Assembly: GCA_023664865.1 (NCBI GenBank) | Contig: JAMPEU010000006.1 | Coordinates: 62,001 to 126,000, forward strand | Reading direction: 5' to 3' | Length of the DNA stretch: 64,000 bases | Source of the DNA: Butyrivibrio sp. | GTDB lineage: Bacteria > Bacillota > Clostridia > Lachnospirales > Lachnospiraceae | Part shown: positions 53,777 to 62,416 of the stretch, piece after piece | How positions within the stretch are numbered: position 1 is the first letter of the stretch | Layout: each line of letters begins with the position of its first letter | The notes under the pieces: model-generated | What the model was told of the DNA's origin: nothing | The model's database searches: none | What the model saw: only the letters and a program-made list of their open reading frames with translations | Translations under genes and position numbers: made by a program

Positions 53777-54310
53777 ATTGGACTGATTTATTTTTATTAC
53801 ATTTTAATTCTATTGCTCATCGTGGCAGTCTTTATGGATTTTAAGTATGACAGAATACCTAATGCGCTGATTGCAATCGGACTATGCGCAGGCTCTTTAT
53901 TCCGTTTCATGGACGGCGGCTTGCCGGGCATAGCAGATGCCGCAGTGGTAATACTTATTTCTTTCTGTCTTTTATATCCTATATATCGGCTTGGCGGCCT
54001 GGGCGGCGGTGATGTAAAACTTTTTCTTATGACGGGAAGTTTTTTCACGGCGCACATGCAGTTTCGCATCATGATATATTCTTTTATTACCGGAGCTTTA
54101 ATATCCATTTTAAAGATAATATCGGAAAAGAACTTTAGGGAAAGAATGAAGTATCTGTGTTCTTATCTGTTTGACGTTATGTACACGGGGCAATGGAAAC
54201 TGTATGGAGAGAATCTTAAGTGGGATTCTAATGAAGACAAGAGGAATAAAATACATTTTGCATTACCGATTTATTTTGGTGTAATGCTCGGATTAGGAGG
54301 GATGCTTTGA
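53777..54310 (+). CDS. Prepilin peptidase, A24 family (TadV/CpaA-like), first of two
   Basis: About 177 residues with several membrane helices and the aspartyl pair of A24 peptidases: the first Asp in FMDFKYDRIPNALI, and GGGDVKLF for the GxGD motif. It should cleave the leader of the Flp pilin. The start is unusual. A strong AGAGGAGGT lies at 53763-53771, but the in-frame codons after it are ATT (53777) and CTG (53783). The next standard candidate, TTG 53813, has no ribosome site and would remove most of the first membrane helix. Confidence 0.8.
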   Translation: MGLIYFYYILILLLIVAVFMDFKYDRIPNALIAIGLCAGSLFRFMDGGLPGIADAAVVILISFCLLYPIYRLGGLGGGDVKLFLMTGSFFTAHMQFRIMIYSFITGALISILKIISEKNFRERMKYLCSYLFDVMYTGQWKLYGENLKWDSNEDKRNKIHFALPIYFGVMLGLGGML

Positions 54311-55323
54311 AACACAAAATTTTTGCGGTCTGCGATTTGGAAGAGACTTACGCGTTTCGTATGGCGGAGTACATAACGGACAGGATATCCATGCCGTATA
54401 TCCTGCACCTTTTTACCAAAACAGAAGAATTGCAGCCGTTTTTAGACAGAGAGGAAATTAACGTTTTACTGATTGGCGAGGGCGCATTAAAACAGGTAAA
54501 GGTAAGGCCGGATATAACGCAGACCTTTGTACTTTATGAAGGAAAACTCGACGGCTTGCAGACGGACTATAAATACATAAATAAATATCAGAATCCGGAA
54601 CAGATAGTTTCTGAGGTATTGGAGCAGGTCACGGAGCTTGAAGGCTGGAGCGGCAAGAGTACGGCTCAGGACTTGAAAATGAAAATTATCGGAATATATT
54701 CTCCGGTAAAAAGATGCCTCCAGACCACATTTGCCCTTACCATGGGACAGCTGCTTGCGCGCGAACATAAGGCTCTATACCTTAACTTTGAGAGTTATTC
54801 GGGTTTTGGCAGGATGCTCCATAGGGATTTTGCGGCTGATATGATGGACATGGTCTATTATTTTAACTGCGCTAAGGAAAAACTGTCTACCAGACTGCCG
54901 TCCATAGTGCAAAACATTAACGGGCTGGATTATATTCCGCCGGGAGAGACCAATCTCGATATGCAGGGGATTTCGGGCGACAAATGGGTGGAACTCATAG
55001 AAACAATAGGCAAAATAAGCGACTATGAATATCTGATTCTGGATTTGACGGACGGAATGAGCGGGCTTTTTGAGCTGATGGCACGCTGCAGCAAAATATA
55101 TACGATTATAAAAGACGACAGTTTTGCAATGGCGAAGATGGAACAGTATGAGAAAATCTTGCGGTTAAACGAAATGGATGAGATTGCAGAAAAAACAGTG
55201 AAATGCCGATTCCCGTTTTTTGAAAGGCTGCCGTCGGATTTGAATCTAATGACGCACGGAGAGCTTGCCGGATATGTCAAAGCAATCATACAGGGTGATT
55301 TATATGAAAACAAGACAGGCTGA
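54307..55323 (+). CDS. TadZ/CpaE-like pilus assembly protein (MinD/ParA relative)
   Basis: 338 residues; the TTG start after GGAGGGATGC overlaps the previous stop. An N-terminal receiver-like segment (about 1-110) is followed by a ParA/MinD-type domain in which the Walker A is not canonical (IIGIYSPVKRCLQTTFAL), while the strand LILDLTDG is kept. TadZ proteins place the Tad secretion machine at the cell pole. Position directly before the TadA/CpaF ATPase supports this. Confidence 0.8.
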   Translation: MKHKIFAVCDLEETYAFRMAEYITDRISMPYILHLFTKTEELQPFLDREEINVLLIGEGALKQVKVRPDITQTFVLYEGKLDGLQTDYKYINKYQNPEQIVSEVLEQVTELEGWSGKSTAQDLKMKIIGIYSPVKRCLQTTFALTMGQLLAREHKALYLNFESYSGFGRMLHRDFAADMMDMVYYFNCAKEKLSTRLPSIVQNINGLDYIPPGETNLDMQGISGDKWVELIETIGKISDYEYLILDLTDGMSGLFELMARCSKIYTIIKDDSFAMAKMEQYEKILRLNEMDEIAEKTVKCRFPFFERLPSDLNLMTHGELAGYVKAIIQGDLYENKTG

Positions 55324-56539
55324 AACCAGAAAAGAATTGAGGGAGACGCTTGCGGCGAGTATAGATTATTCCAAAGAAATGTCGGATGAAGAAATCAAGG
55401 AGCTTATTGACGAGCTGCTTATCAGGGAAGGGAAAAAGCGTTCCATGCCGCTTGCCGAGAAGGAAAGCCTTAGGAAAGAACTCTTTCATGCTGTGAGAAA
55501 ATTAGACGTTCTGCAGGCGCTTATCGATGATGCTGAGATTACAGAAATAATGATTAACGGAGCGGAAGAAATTTTTATCGAGAAAAAGGGCAGGTTAATT
55601 CATTCTGACTTGAAATTTGAAAGTAGGGAAAAATTAATCGACGTAATCCAGCAGATAGTGGCGGAGTGCAACAGGGTTGTCAATGAAGCCTCGCCGATTG
55701 TGGATGCGAGGCTGAAAAACGGAGCAAGAGTCAATGTGGTCTTAAATCCGATAGCCCTGAACGGTCCGATTGTCACGATAAGGAGATTTCCGGATAAGCC
55801 TATTACCATGGAAGACTTGATTTCATTCGGTTCCGTTCCGGCAGAGGTGTGCGCCTGGTTAGAGAATCTGGTCAGGGCGGGATACAATATTTTTATCAGC
55901 GGCGGAACCGGCTCCGGCAAGACTACCTTCCTAAACGCACTGTCTAATTATATCCCGAAGGAAGAAAGAATTATTACCATTGAGGACAGCGCTGAACTGC
56001 AGATTTTGAATGTCCCTAATATAGTCAGACTGGAAACAAGGAATGCAAATGTGGAAGGCTGTAGGGAGATTACGATTCGCGAGCTGATTAAATCGTCTCT
56101 TAGAATGAGGCCTGACAGGATAATAGTCGGCGAGGTCAGGGGCGGCGAGGCGTTTGATATGATGCAGTGTCTGAATACAGGGCATGACGGCTCCATGTCC
56201 ACAGGACATGCCAACAGCTCCAAAGACATGCTTTACAGGCTGGAAAATATGATTTTGATGGGAATGGATTTGCCGCTTAACGCAATAAAACAGCAGATTG
56301 CTTCAGGGATTGATATAATAATTCACCTTGGACGGCTTAGGGATAAATCCAGAAAGGTTTTAGAAATCGTGGAAGTTCTTGGCTTTGAGGATAGTGAAAT
56401 CAAATTAAACACACTCTATCGCTTTGAAGAGGATGGTGAGAGCGCAGATGGAAGAGTATTAGGACGGCTGCATAAAAAAGGAGAACTCAGCTATGTTGAA
56501 AAACTTAGAAACGCAGGAATACAGACGGAATGGAATTGA
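55304..56539 (+). CDS. tadA: Tad secretion ATPase TadA/CpaF
   Basis: 411 residues from the ATG at 55304, overlapping the tadZ-like end. It belongs to the type II/IV secretion ATPase family: Walker A ISGGTGSGKTTFLNAL near residue 203, the Asp box (IEDSAELQI), Walker B-like DRIIVGEVRGGEAFDM, and the His box TGHDGSMSTGHANS. It powers assembly of the Flp pilus at the inner face of the membrane. Confidence 0.95.
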   Translation: MKTRQAETRKELRETLAASIDYSKEMSDEEIKELIDELLIREGKKRSMPLAEKESLRKELFHAVRKLDVLQALIDDAEITEIMINGAEEIFIEKKGRLIHSDLKFESREKLIDVIQQIVAECNRVVNEASPIVDARLKNGARVNVVLNPIALNGPIVTIRRFPDKPITMEDLISFGSVPAEVCAWLENLVRAGYNIFISGGTGSGKTTFLNALSNYIPKEERIITIEDSAELQILNVPNIVRLETRNANVEGCREITIRELIKSSLRMRPDRIIVGEVRGGEAFDMMQCLNTGHDGSMSTGHANSSKDMLYRLENMILMGMDLPLNAIKQQIASGIDIIIHLGRLRDKSRKVLEIVEVLGFEDSEIKLNTLYRFEEDGESADGRVLGRLHKKGELSYVEKLRNAGIQTEWN

Positions 56540-57272
56540 CTATGAAAAATATGCTTTAAGCGGCAGAGAATGGATAACGTGTTTGGTTGAAGCTATATTG
56601 CTTTTGGCTGTAATAGGATATTTTTTCTATCGCTCCGTCTGGGCATGCCTTATTTTATCTCCGCTTATCATTATTTTCTTTAAGGAGAAGAGAAAAGAGC
56701 TTAATAAGAGCAGGAAACAGGAACTTAATGTACAGTTTAAAGACATGGTATTGTCAGTGTCGGCGAACCAGCGGGCAGGATATTCCGTGGAGAACTCATT
56801 TCGGGAAGCATATAGGGATATGGCGATGCTATACGGAAGTGAAAGCTATATCTGCCATGAAATCGACCATATTGTGAAGGGTTTGGATAATAACATCACA
56901 CTGGAAAGGCTTTTGTATGATTTGGGAGCAAGAAGCCATGTGCCTGACATTATGCAGTTTGCCGATGTCTTTATGATTGCCAAGCGAAGCGGCGGGAACA
57001 TGACGGAGATTTTGGCGCAGACGGCGGATGCCATTGAGCAGAAAATCGCTGTAGATAAGGAAATACAGGTTATGGTAAGCGCTAAGAAAATGGAACAGAA
57101 GATTATGAATGTAGTTCCGTTTCTAATAATTATCTACATAGAAATGACATCGAAGGGATTTTTTGATGCGCTTTATCATAATCTGACGGGAATCATTGTT
57201 ATGACGGTCTGTCTTGCCTTATATCTTGCGGCGTTTATGATTTCTAAGAAATTGGTTGAGATAGAAGTTTAG
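56493..57272 (+). CDS. tadB: Tad inner-membrane platform protein TadB
   Basis: 259 residues; ATG after AAAGGAGAA, inside the end of tadA. Two hydrophobic helices near 33-70, then a T2SSF domain (DMVLSVSANQRAGYSVENSF, ADVFMIAKRSGGNMTEIL) and two C-terminal helices. It forms the membrane base on which TadA acts, together with the TadC-like protein encoded next. Confidence 0.9.
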   Translation: MLKNLETQEYRRNGIDYEKYALSGREWITCLVEAILLLAVIGYFFYRSVWACLILSPLIIIFFKEKRKELNKSRKQELNVQFKDMVLSVSANQRAGYSVENSFREAYRDMAMLYGSESYICHEIDHIVKGLDNNITLERLLYDLGARSHVPDIMQFADVFMIAKRSGGNMTEILAQTADAIEQKIAVDKEIQVMVSAKKMEQKIMNVVPFLIIIYIEMTSKGFFDALYHNLTGIIVMTVCLALYLAAFMISKKLVEIEV

Positions 57273-57304
57273 ATGGACAGGCTGCATAAGAATGGGGGAT
57301 TATT

Positions 57305-58813
57305 ATGATTTATGTATATCTTGTTGTTTTGGTTTTGTTCCTTATACTGTTTATGGCATCACGAACGGAAAATGCGGCTGAGTATATGAAACAGGGGGAA
57401 GAAAAGCCGAAAGCATGGGAGAAATATTTTATAAAGGCAGCTATATGGTGTATAAGGCAGAAGGAGAAATTTTTAAGAAAAAGCATAGGCAAAGGTGTAG
57501 GAAGAAGTTGGAGAAGTAAAGAGCAAATCCAAAAAGGCAAACTCGGAAAGGACTTAAAGCTCCTGCATCCGTCACGGTCTGAGAAATATCAGGTAAATGA
57601 GTTTTACATAAAGCAGTATTCGACTACCCTGTTGGTGCTTTTTGTAGGAAATATTCTTTCGCTATGCGCAGCGGTAAGCGCGCAGACAGGCGGATTAATT
57701 AAAGAAGGAAATTATATTAACAGAAAAAGCTATGGACAGGGCGGTACGGAAGTGGCGTTGACGGCTGAGATAGAAGGAAATGAACCCGAAAGCATTACTT
57801 ATACCGTGGAAGAGCAAAAATACACGCATGAGGAGATTGAACTGCTTCATCAGCAATTTGTAGAAGACCTTCCCCAAATCATAAAAGGGGATAACGAAAG
57901 CTTAGAGGCGGTAACAAATAACCTTAATCTGGCAGCCGAAATAGAGGGTTATCCTTTCAAAATAGAATGGGAGAGTAGTAGCTATGCCATTATCCATACT
58001 GACGGAGAAGTTAATAATAGGGAGTTGGAAGAGGCGGAAATAGTGACTTTGCGGGCGATACTGCGATATGACGGGATAGAATATGAAGAAATCTTTCCGG
58101 TTCAGGTACAACCGGCGGTTCTTACCAGAGAGGAACAATTATTACAGAGCATTGAAACTTCTTTGGAAGAACAAAATCAGGCGAGCAGAACAGGCGGCGT
58201 CATGATATTGCCGGATAATATAGAGAACAAAAATGTTATCTGGAAGGAGGTGATTGAAGACAACAGCGGATATTTTTTTCTTCTTATGTGCGCCGCTTCT
58301 ATACTGATATTTTTTTCTAAAGTGAAGGACGTAGAGAAGGATTTAGAGAAACGTAAAAAAGAATTATTGCTGGATTATCCGGAAGTGGTTAGCAAAATAA
58401 CGCTGTATATGGGCGCGGGATTGTCCGTTAGAAAAACTTTCTACAAGATGGGGGAGGATTATAAAAGAAAAGGAAATTCAGATAAAAAAAGATATGCTTA
58501 TGAGGAAATCCTGCTGCTTGTAAACGAGCTGCAGAGCGGTATTTCGGAGACGGAAGCGTATGCCCATTTGGGAAAGAGGTGTCAGCTGCAGCCCTATATG
58601 AAACTGGGCGCGTTATTAGCACAGAACATACGGAAAGGCAGTAACGATATGCTTATGATGCTGCGTCAGGAAGCGGCGAGCGCATTTGAAGAAAGGAAAA
58701 ACACCGCCAGAAGGCTGGGAGAAGAAGCCGGAACCAAACTTCTCATGCCAATGATGATGATGCTCTGTATCGTCATGGTGATTATAATGTTTCCGGCGTT
58801 CTGTTCATTTTAG
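57305..58813 (+). CDS. tadC: TadC-like platform protein with a large extracytoplasmic insert
   Basis: 502 residues, ATG after GGGGGATT. The C-terminal half is T2SSF (VSKITLYMGAGLSVRKTFYKM, GTKLLMPMMMMLCIV). A first helix at the start, a basic stretch, and a helix near 98-120 precede about 190 residues of non-membrane sequence (about 125-315) before the next helix at about 318-338. The insert contains an Ig-like phrase (FKIEWESSSYAIIHTDGEV, then TLRAILRYDGIEYEEIFPVQVQP), like an atrophied bacterial Ig domain. Ordinary TadC has no such insert, so this may contact the cell wall or the growing pilus. Confidence 0.8.
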   Translation: MIYVYLVVLVLFLILFMASRTENAAEYMKQGEEKPKAWEKYFIKAAIWCIRQKEKFLRKSIGKGVGRSWRSKEQIQKGKLGKDLKLLHPSRSEKYQVNEFYIKQYSTTLLVLFVGNILSLCAAVSAQTGGLIKEGNYINRKSYGQGGTEVALTAEIEGNEPESITYTVEEQKYTHEEIELLHQQFVEDLPQIIKGDNESLEAVTNNLNLAAEIEGYPFKIEWESSSYAIIHTDGEVNNRELEEAEIVTLRAILRYDGIEYEEIFPVQVQPAVLTREEQLLQSIETSLEEQNQASRTGGVMILPDNIENKNVIWKEVIEDNSGYFFLLMCAASILIFFSKVKDVEKDLEKRKKELLLDYPEVVSKITLYMGAGLSVRKTFYKMGEDYKRKGNSDKKRYAYEEILLLVNELQSGISETEAYAHLGKRCQLQPYMKLGALLAQNIRKGSNDMLMMLRQEAASAFEERKNTARRLGEEAGTKLLMPMMMMLCIVMVIIMFPAFCSF

Positions 58814-58820
58814 AAGTACG

Positions 58821-58904
58821 AGTTTAGGCAAAATGAATAAAATAAGGAGCGACTTACCGCTTCTCAGGCATTGGAGCTCCGTTTTTATTCATTTTGACTA
58901 AACT
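58821..58904 (+). repeat. Covarying hairpin element, copy 3
   Basis: 84-bp imperfect palindrome with AGTTTAGGCAAAATGAATAAAA and its near-complement, an inner GGAGC/GCTCC stem (58846-58850 and 58876-58880), and the core at 58851-58875 (GACTTACCGCTT, C, TCAGGCATTGGA). It lies between the tadC and flp genes, inside an otherwise tight operon. Confidence 0.9.
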
Positions 58905-58929
58905 ATGATTCGGAAAGGAGAAAAGAATT

Positions 58930-59118
58930 ATGGGTAAAAAGAAACTAAAAGGATTTAAAGATTTTTTAAGAGAAGAAGACGGAATGGGAACGGTAGAGAT
59001 TATCCTTATCATCGTGGTATTAGTCGGACTGGTAATTATATTTAAATCGCAGCTCCGCAGTCTGGTTGAGAGCGTATTTAATAAAATCACCTCAGACAGC
59101 AACACGATAATGTCATGA
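58930..59118 (+). CDS. flp: Flp-type pilin
   Basis: 62 residues, ATG after GGAAAGGAGAA. It has a basic leader (MGKKKLKGFKDFLREEDG), a Gly18 cleavage point, then MGTVEIILIIVVLVGLVII with the Glu at position 5 of the mature protein, and a short C-terminal helix. This is the structural subunit of the Tad pilus, cut by one of the two prepilin peptidases in the locus. The stop overlaps the next start. Confidence 0.93.
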   Translation: MGKKKLKGFKDFLREEDGMGTVEIILIIVVLVGLVIIFKSQLRSLVESVFNKITSDSNTIMS

Positions 59119-60551
59119 GGAAAGGATATATTACGGTCTTTTTGTCATTATCGCTGACATTGATTCTGTCCCTTGTATTCACGGTAATAGAAGGGGCACG
59201 AATCAGTGCGATAAGAATGAAATTCGAGTGTGTGGCGGATATCGGCATGAATTCCATCCTGGCGGAATACCATAGGGAATTGCTTGCCCAGTATGACTTG
59301 CTGTTTGTGGATGCTTCCTATGGCGGCAGCTTTCCCTCGATTGCAAATACGGAGGAACATCTGAAAAAATATATTCAGGAAAATCTGCAATACCCAAGAG
59401 GAAATTTATTTTACAAGACGAGGGATTTCCTTAACATGAGTGTAGAAAGCGTAGAACTCACGGAATATTCTATTGCATCAGATGATGAGGGCGATGTGAT
59501 AAAGAGACAGATTAGCGATTATATGGCGGATTACCCGCTGGGAAATCTGCTTATGAGACTTACGGACAATGTATCTATGACTGAGCATTACCAGATGGAG
59601 ACGCGGGACGTTGCGGGCGAAAGGGATGGATTTCAGGCGCGTATTGACGAAATCGGGCTGCCGCTTCAAGAGGTGGGGGAAGGCATGTACGAAGAAGTGC
59701 CGCTTAATAATCCGGCGGATATTGCTAATGCAACGCGCAGTATAGGCGTGCTGAACCTTGTAGTGGATAACATAGAAAGTATTTCTACGGTAAAAATTAT
59801 GCCGGAACAATATATATCCGCGCGGACTCTTTTTCAGGGAAGCGGAACCTGCGAAGAGGCTGAGAGGATTGCCGGAAAGTCGAACGATATGCTTTTTCTT
59901 GCCTATTTATTTGAAAAATGCGGCTGCTATGGAAAAGAAAAAGAAGAATCAGTTTTGCAGTATCAGATTGAGTACATAATTGCGGGAAAAGATACAGACT
60001 GGAAGAATCTTGAGTATGTGGCAAAGAAACTGCTTAAATGGAGGGAAGCCGCTAACGTGCTTTATATTCTGTCTGACAGCGCCAAAGTGGCAGAGGCGGA
60101 AGCAATGGCGCTTGCGCTTACGGCAGTAACGCTTAGTCCGGAACTTGCCGAACCCGTAAAGTATCTGATTTTGTTTGCATGGGCGTATGTGGAGAGCCTG
60201 CAGGACGTAAAAGACCTGCTTAATGGAGGGCGCGTGCCTATTTATAAGACTTCTGCCGACTGGAAGACGGGAATCAATAGCATTAAAGACGTCAAAGGGA
60301 GCCTTAAGGATAGCGATGATAACGGCAGAGGACTGAGCTATAAAGAATATCTGGAAGTTATGCTGTTTCTTGCCAATTCGCATGATACGACTTTCCGCGC
60401 TATGGATATTATGGAAATGGATATCCGGAAGACTCCGGGGAACAGTGAGTTTCGCATGGACGGCTGTTTCGATACATATAAGGCGAGGTTAGCGGTTAAG
60501 AGCGGCTTTGGATACAGATATGAAATGGAGCGGTTATATGGATATTACTGA
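59115..60551 (+). CDS. Tad-locus DUF5702 protein
   Basis: 478 residues. The N-terminus has a single membrane helix (KGYITVFLSLSLTLILSLVFTVIEGARISAIRMK), as in TadG-like and DUF5702 proteins, then a long helical and beta extracytoplasmic part with conserved phrases LLAQYDLLFVDASYGG and DLYKYIQENL-like. The last 50 residues (CFDTYKARLAVKSGFGYRYEMERLYGYY) resemble the family end. In Lachnospiraceae it accompanies Tad genes; probably a minor pilus component. The ATG overlaps the flp stop. Confidence 0.82.
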   Translation: MRKGYITVFLSLSLTLILSLVFTVIEGARISAIRMKFECVADIGMNSILAEYHRELLAQYDLLFVDASYGGSFPSIANTEEHLKKYIQENLQYPRGNLFYKTRDFLNMSVESVELTEYSIASDDEGDVIKRQISDYMADYPLGNLLMRLTDNVSMTEHYQMETRDVAGERDGFQARIDEIGLPLQEVGEGMYEEVPLNNPADIANATRSIGVLNLVVDNIESISTVKIMPEQYISARTLFQGSGTCEEAERIAGKSNDMLFLAYLFEKCGCYGKEKEESVLQYQIEYIIAGKDTDWKNLEYVAKKLLKWREAANVLYILSDSAKVAEAEAMALALTAVTLSPELAEPVKYLILFAWAYVESLQDVKDLLNGGRVPIYKTSADWKTGINSIKDVKGSLKDSDDNGRGLSYKEYLEVMLFLANSHDTTFRAMDIMEMDIRKTPGNSEFRMDGCFDTYKARLAVKSGFGYRYEMERLYGYY

Positions 60552-60562
60552 GGAGGTAAAAG

Positions 60563-61483
60563 ATGATGCCCTTTTTACAGTCACAAAATTCAAATAAAAA
60601 TAATTCGACAGCAAATTCTCTCCGGACATGTCTTAATGTTCTTCACAGAACAGGACTGGTAAAGAGGGCGTCATCTTTTACCTCACGGAAATATAAGGCG
60701 TCAATGACGGTTGAGGCTGCGTTTGCATTGCCGTTGTTTATCTTTTTGATAGTCAACTTAATTTATGTGATGAACATCATCGGGCTGCAGAGCAGGCTTA
60801 ACGCCGCGCTCCACCAGGTAGGCAATAAAATTGCGTTTTACGGCTACGCCTATGAAAAGTCAATAGGGGGCATACTGCCGGATGGTATGGACGGGCTTGC
60901 ATCAATAGCGGTTTCGCAGTTGTATGTCAGAGGAGAGATTGAAGATTATGCAGGAGCTGAGTATCTGAATAAGTCGTGCGTAAAAAACGGGGCGGGCGGC
61001 ATCAGATATGACGGAACAGTAATTGCAGATAATAACGATATTGTAGAGATATGTCTGAATTATCAGGTTCAGCCGTTAATCACAATTCTTGGATTTGAAA
61101 ACTTCAATATGTGCCAGCGTTATTATGCAAGAATGTGGACAGGCTATGATGTGGAGATGGGAATCAGTGATTTCACAAGCGACGAGCCAATGGTCTATGT
61201 GACAGAAACAGGTACAGTGTATCATACCAATCGCAGCTGTACGCATTTGAATCTGTCTGTTACTTCTGTGGATACAAGTGATATAGCGGATAAGAGAAAC
61301 CAGTCCGGCGGGAAATATTATCCGTGTGAAATATGCGGCAGCAATCCGCAAGGAACAATATATATTACCGCGCAGGGCAACAGTTATCACACAAGGTTAA
61401 ACTGCTCCGGATTAAAGCGGACTATTTATACCATACCGTTGTCGCAGGCGGGAGGAAGGGGGAGATGCTCAAGATGCAGATAG
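60563..61483 (+). CDS. TadE-like pseudopilin with C-terminal twin Cys/His repeats
   Basis: 306 residues, ATG after GAGGAGGT. A TadE-type N-terminus (KASMTVEAAFALPLFIFLIVNLIYVMNII) begins near residue 48 after a basic Ser-rich leader. The C-terminal 95 residues hold two similar modules: VYVTETGTVYHTNRSCTHLNLSV followed by YYPCEICG, and IYITAQGNSYHTRLNCSGLKRTI followed by GRCSRCR. Each has a His and three Cys (YHxxxxC and CxxC), the pattern of a small metal site. It probably lies outside the membrane, on the pilus tip or the cell surface. Confidence 0.8.
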   Translation: MMPFLQSQNSNKNNSTANSLRTCLNVLHRTGLVKRASSFTSRKYKASMTVEAAFALPLFIFLIVNLIYVMNIIGLQSRLNAALHQVGNKIAFYGYAYEKSIGGILPDGMDGLASIAVSQLYVRGEIEDYAGAEYLNKSCVKNGAGGIRYDGTVIADNNDIVEICLNYQVQPLITILGFENFNMCQRYYARMWTGYDVEMGISDFTSDEPMVYVTETGTVYHTNRSCTHLNLSVTSVDTSDIADKRNQSGGKYYPCEICGSNPQGTIYITAQGNSYHTRLNCSGLKRTIYTIPLSQAGGRGRCSRCR

Positions 61484-61914
61484 ACGGCACATTTGTTAAT
61501 ATAGCGGCTTTAATTATATTATTCATATGCGCGATTATCGATATAAGGAAGAAGGAGATTCCGCTTATTATATTATTAACAGTCTCTTTAGCCGTACTGG
61601 GAATTGATATATGGAAGATATTTTTGGGACACGTATTACTGTTGGATATGGCAGTATCCGTGCTGCCGGGGATTTTCTTTCTGCTGCTTGGTTTCTGTAC
61701 GGGCGAAAAGATAGGATATGGCGATGGGTTTCTGATTATATTTTTAGGACTCTCGTTTGGATTCGGCAGATGTCTGCTTAGCGTATTTATCGGACTGCTT
61801 GCATCATCAATATTTGCCTTGTTTTTATTGGTATTTTGTAAGGCGGATAGAAACAGCAGGCTGCCATTGGCGCCATTTTTATCAATCGGAATGGGGGTGA
61901 GCTTTTTTGTTTAA
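61465..61914 (+). CDS. Second prepilin peptidase (A24 family)
   Basis: 149 residues from the ATG at 61465, which follows AAGGGGGAG within the end of the TadE-like gene. Several membrane helices; the first active Asp is in AIIDIRKKEIPLI and the second in GEKIGYGDGFLI (GxGD). Having two A24 peptidases in one Tad locus suggests that one serves Flp and the other the TadE-like pseudopilins; assignment is not possible from sequence. Confidence 0.85.
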   Translation: MLKMQIDGTFVNIAALIILFICAIIDIRKKEIPLIILLTVSLAVLGIDIWKIFLGHVLLLDMAVSVLPGIFFLLLGFCTGEKIGYGDGFLIIFLGLSFGFGRCLLSVFIGLLASSIFALFLLVFCKADRNSRLPLAPFLSIGMGVSFFV

Positions 61915-62359
61915 AAAAATAAACAGTATATCCGTAAATGCCTATATGACGTTAGAGGCAAGTTTTATTATGCCGTGGGTTATTCTTATCTGTGTATTTT
62001 TAATCTACATATCATTCTATTCATATGATAAATGCGTTTTATTTCAAGATTCCTATACAGTGTGTATGCGGGGGAGTATTCAGAAGGAAGAAGGCGCGGC
62101 GGTAGAGTATATTAATTCCAATATGTCGGGGCAGTTTGGCAGGAAATATTTCTGCGTGGATGGGATAGAAGCGAGTGCAGAACAACATGGAAAGGAAGTC
62201 AAAGTATATGCGGAATGCAGCGTGCGGATGCCGTTTAAACATTTTCTCACTATGTTTGGTAATGATGGCTGGCATATTCGGACAGAGGCTAAAGCATGGG
62301 AAATTAATCCAACCAAACTAATCCGCGGCTTTAGAATGGCGGAAAATCTTATACACTAA
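61907..62359 (+). CDS. TadE/TadF-like pseudopilin
   Basis: 150 residues from a TTG at 61907, after GGGGGTGAG; it overlaps the peptidase stop. The leader is MFKKINSISVNA, then YMTLEASFIMPWVILICVFLIYISFY, with the Glu at the expected place for a prepilin. The rest is a soluble pilin-like part. Probably a minor component of the Tad pilus. Confidence 0.78.
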   Translation: MFKKINSISVNAYMTLEASFIMPWVILICVFLIYISFYSYDKCVLFQDSYTVCMRGSIQKEEGAAVEYINSNMSGQFGRKYFCVDGIEASAEQHGKEVKVYAECSVRMPFKHFLTMFGNDGWHIRTEAKAWEINPTKLIRGFRMAENLIH

Positions 62360-62416
62360 GCAGCTAAAGCGGCATTAGGGCGGTAAAATAGGAAAAGGAG
62401 TGAAAGTAACGGAAGA

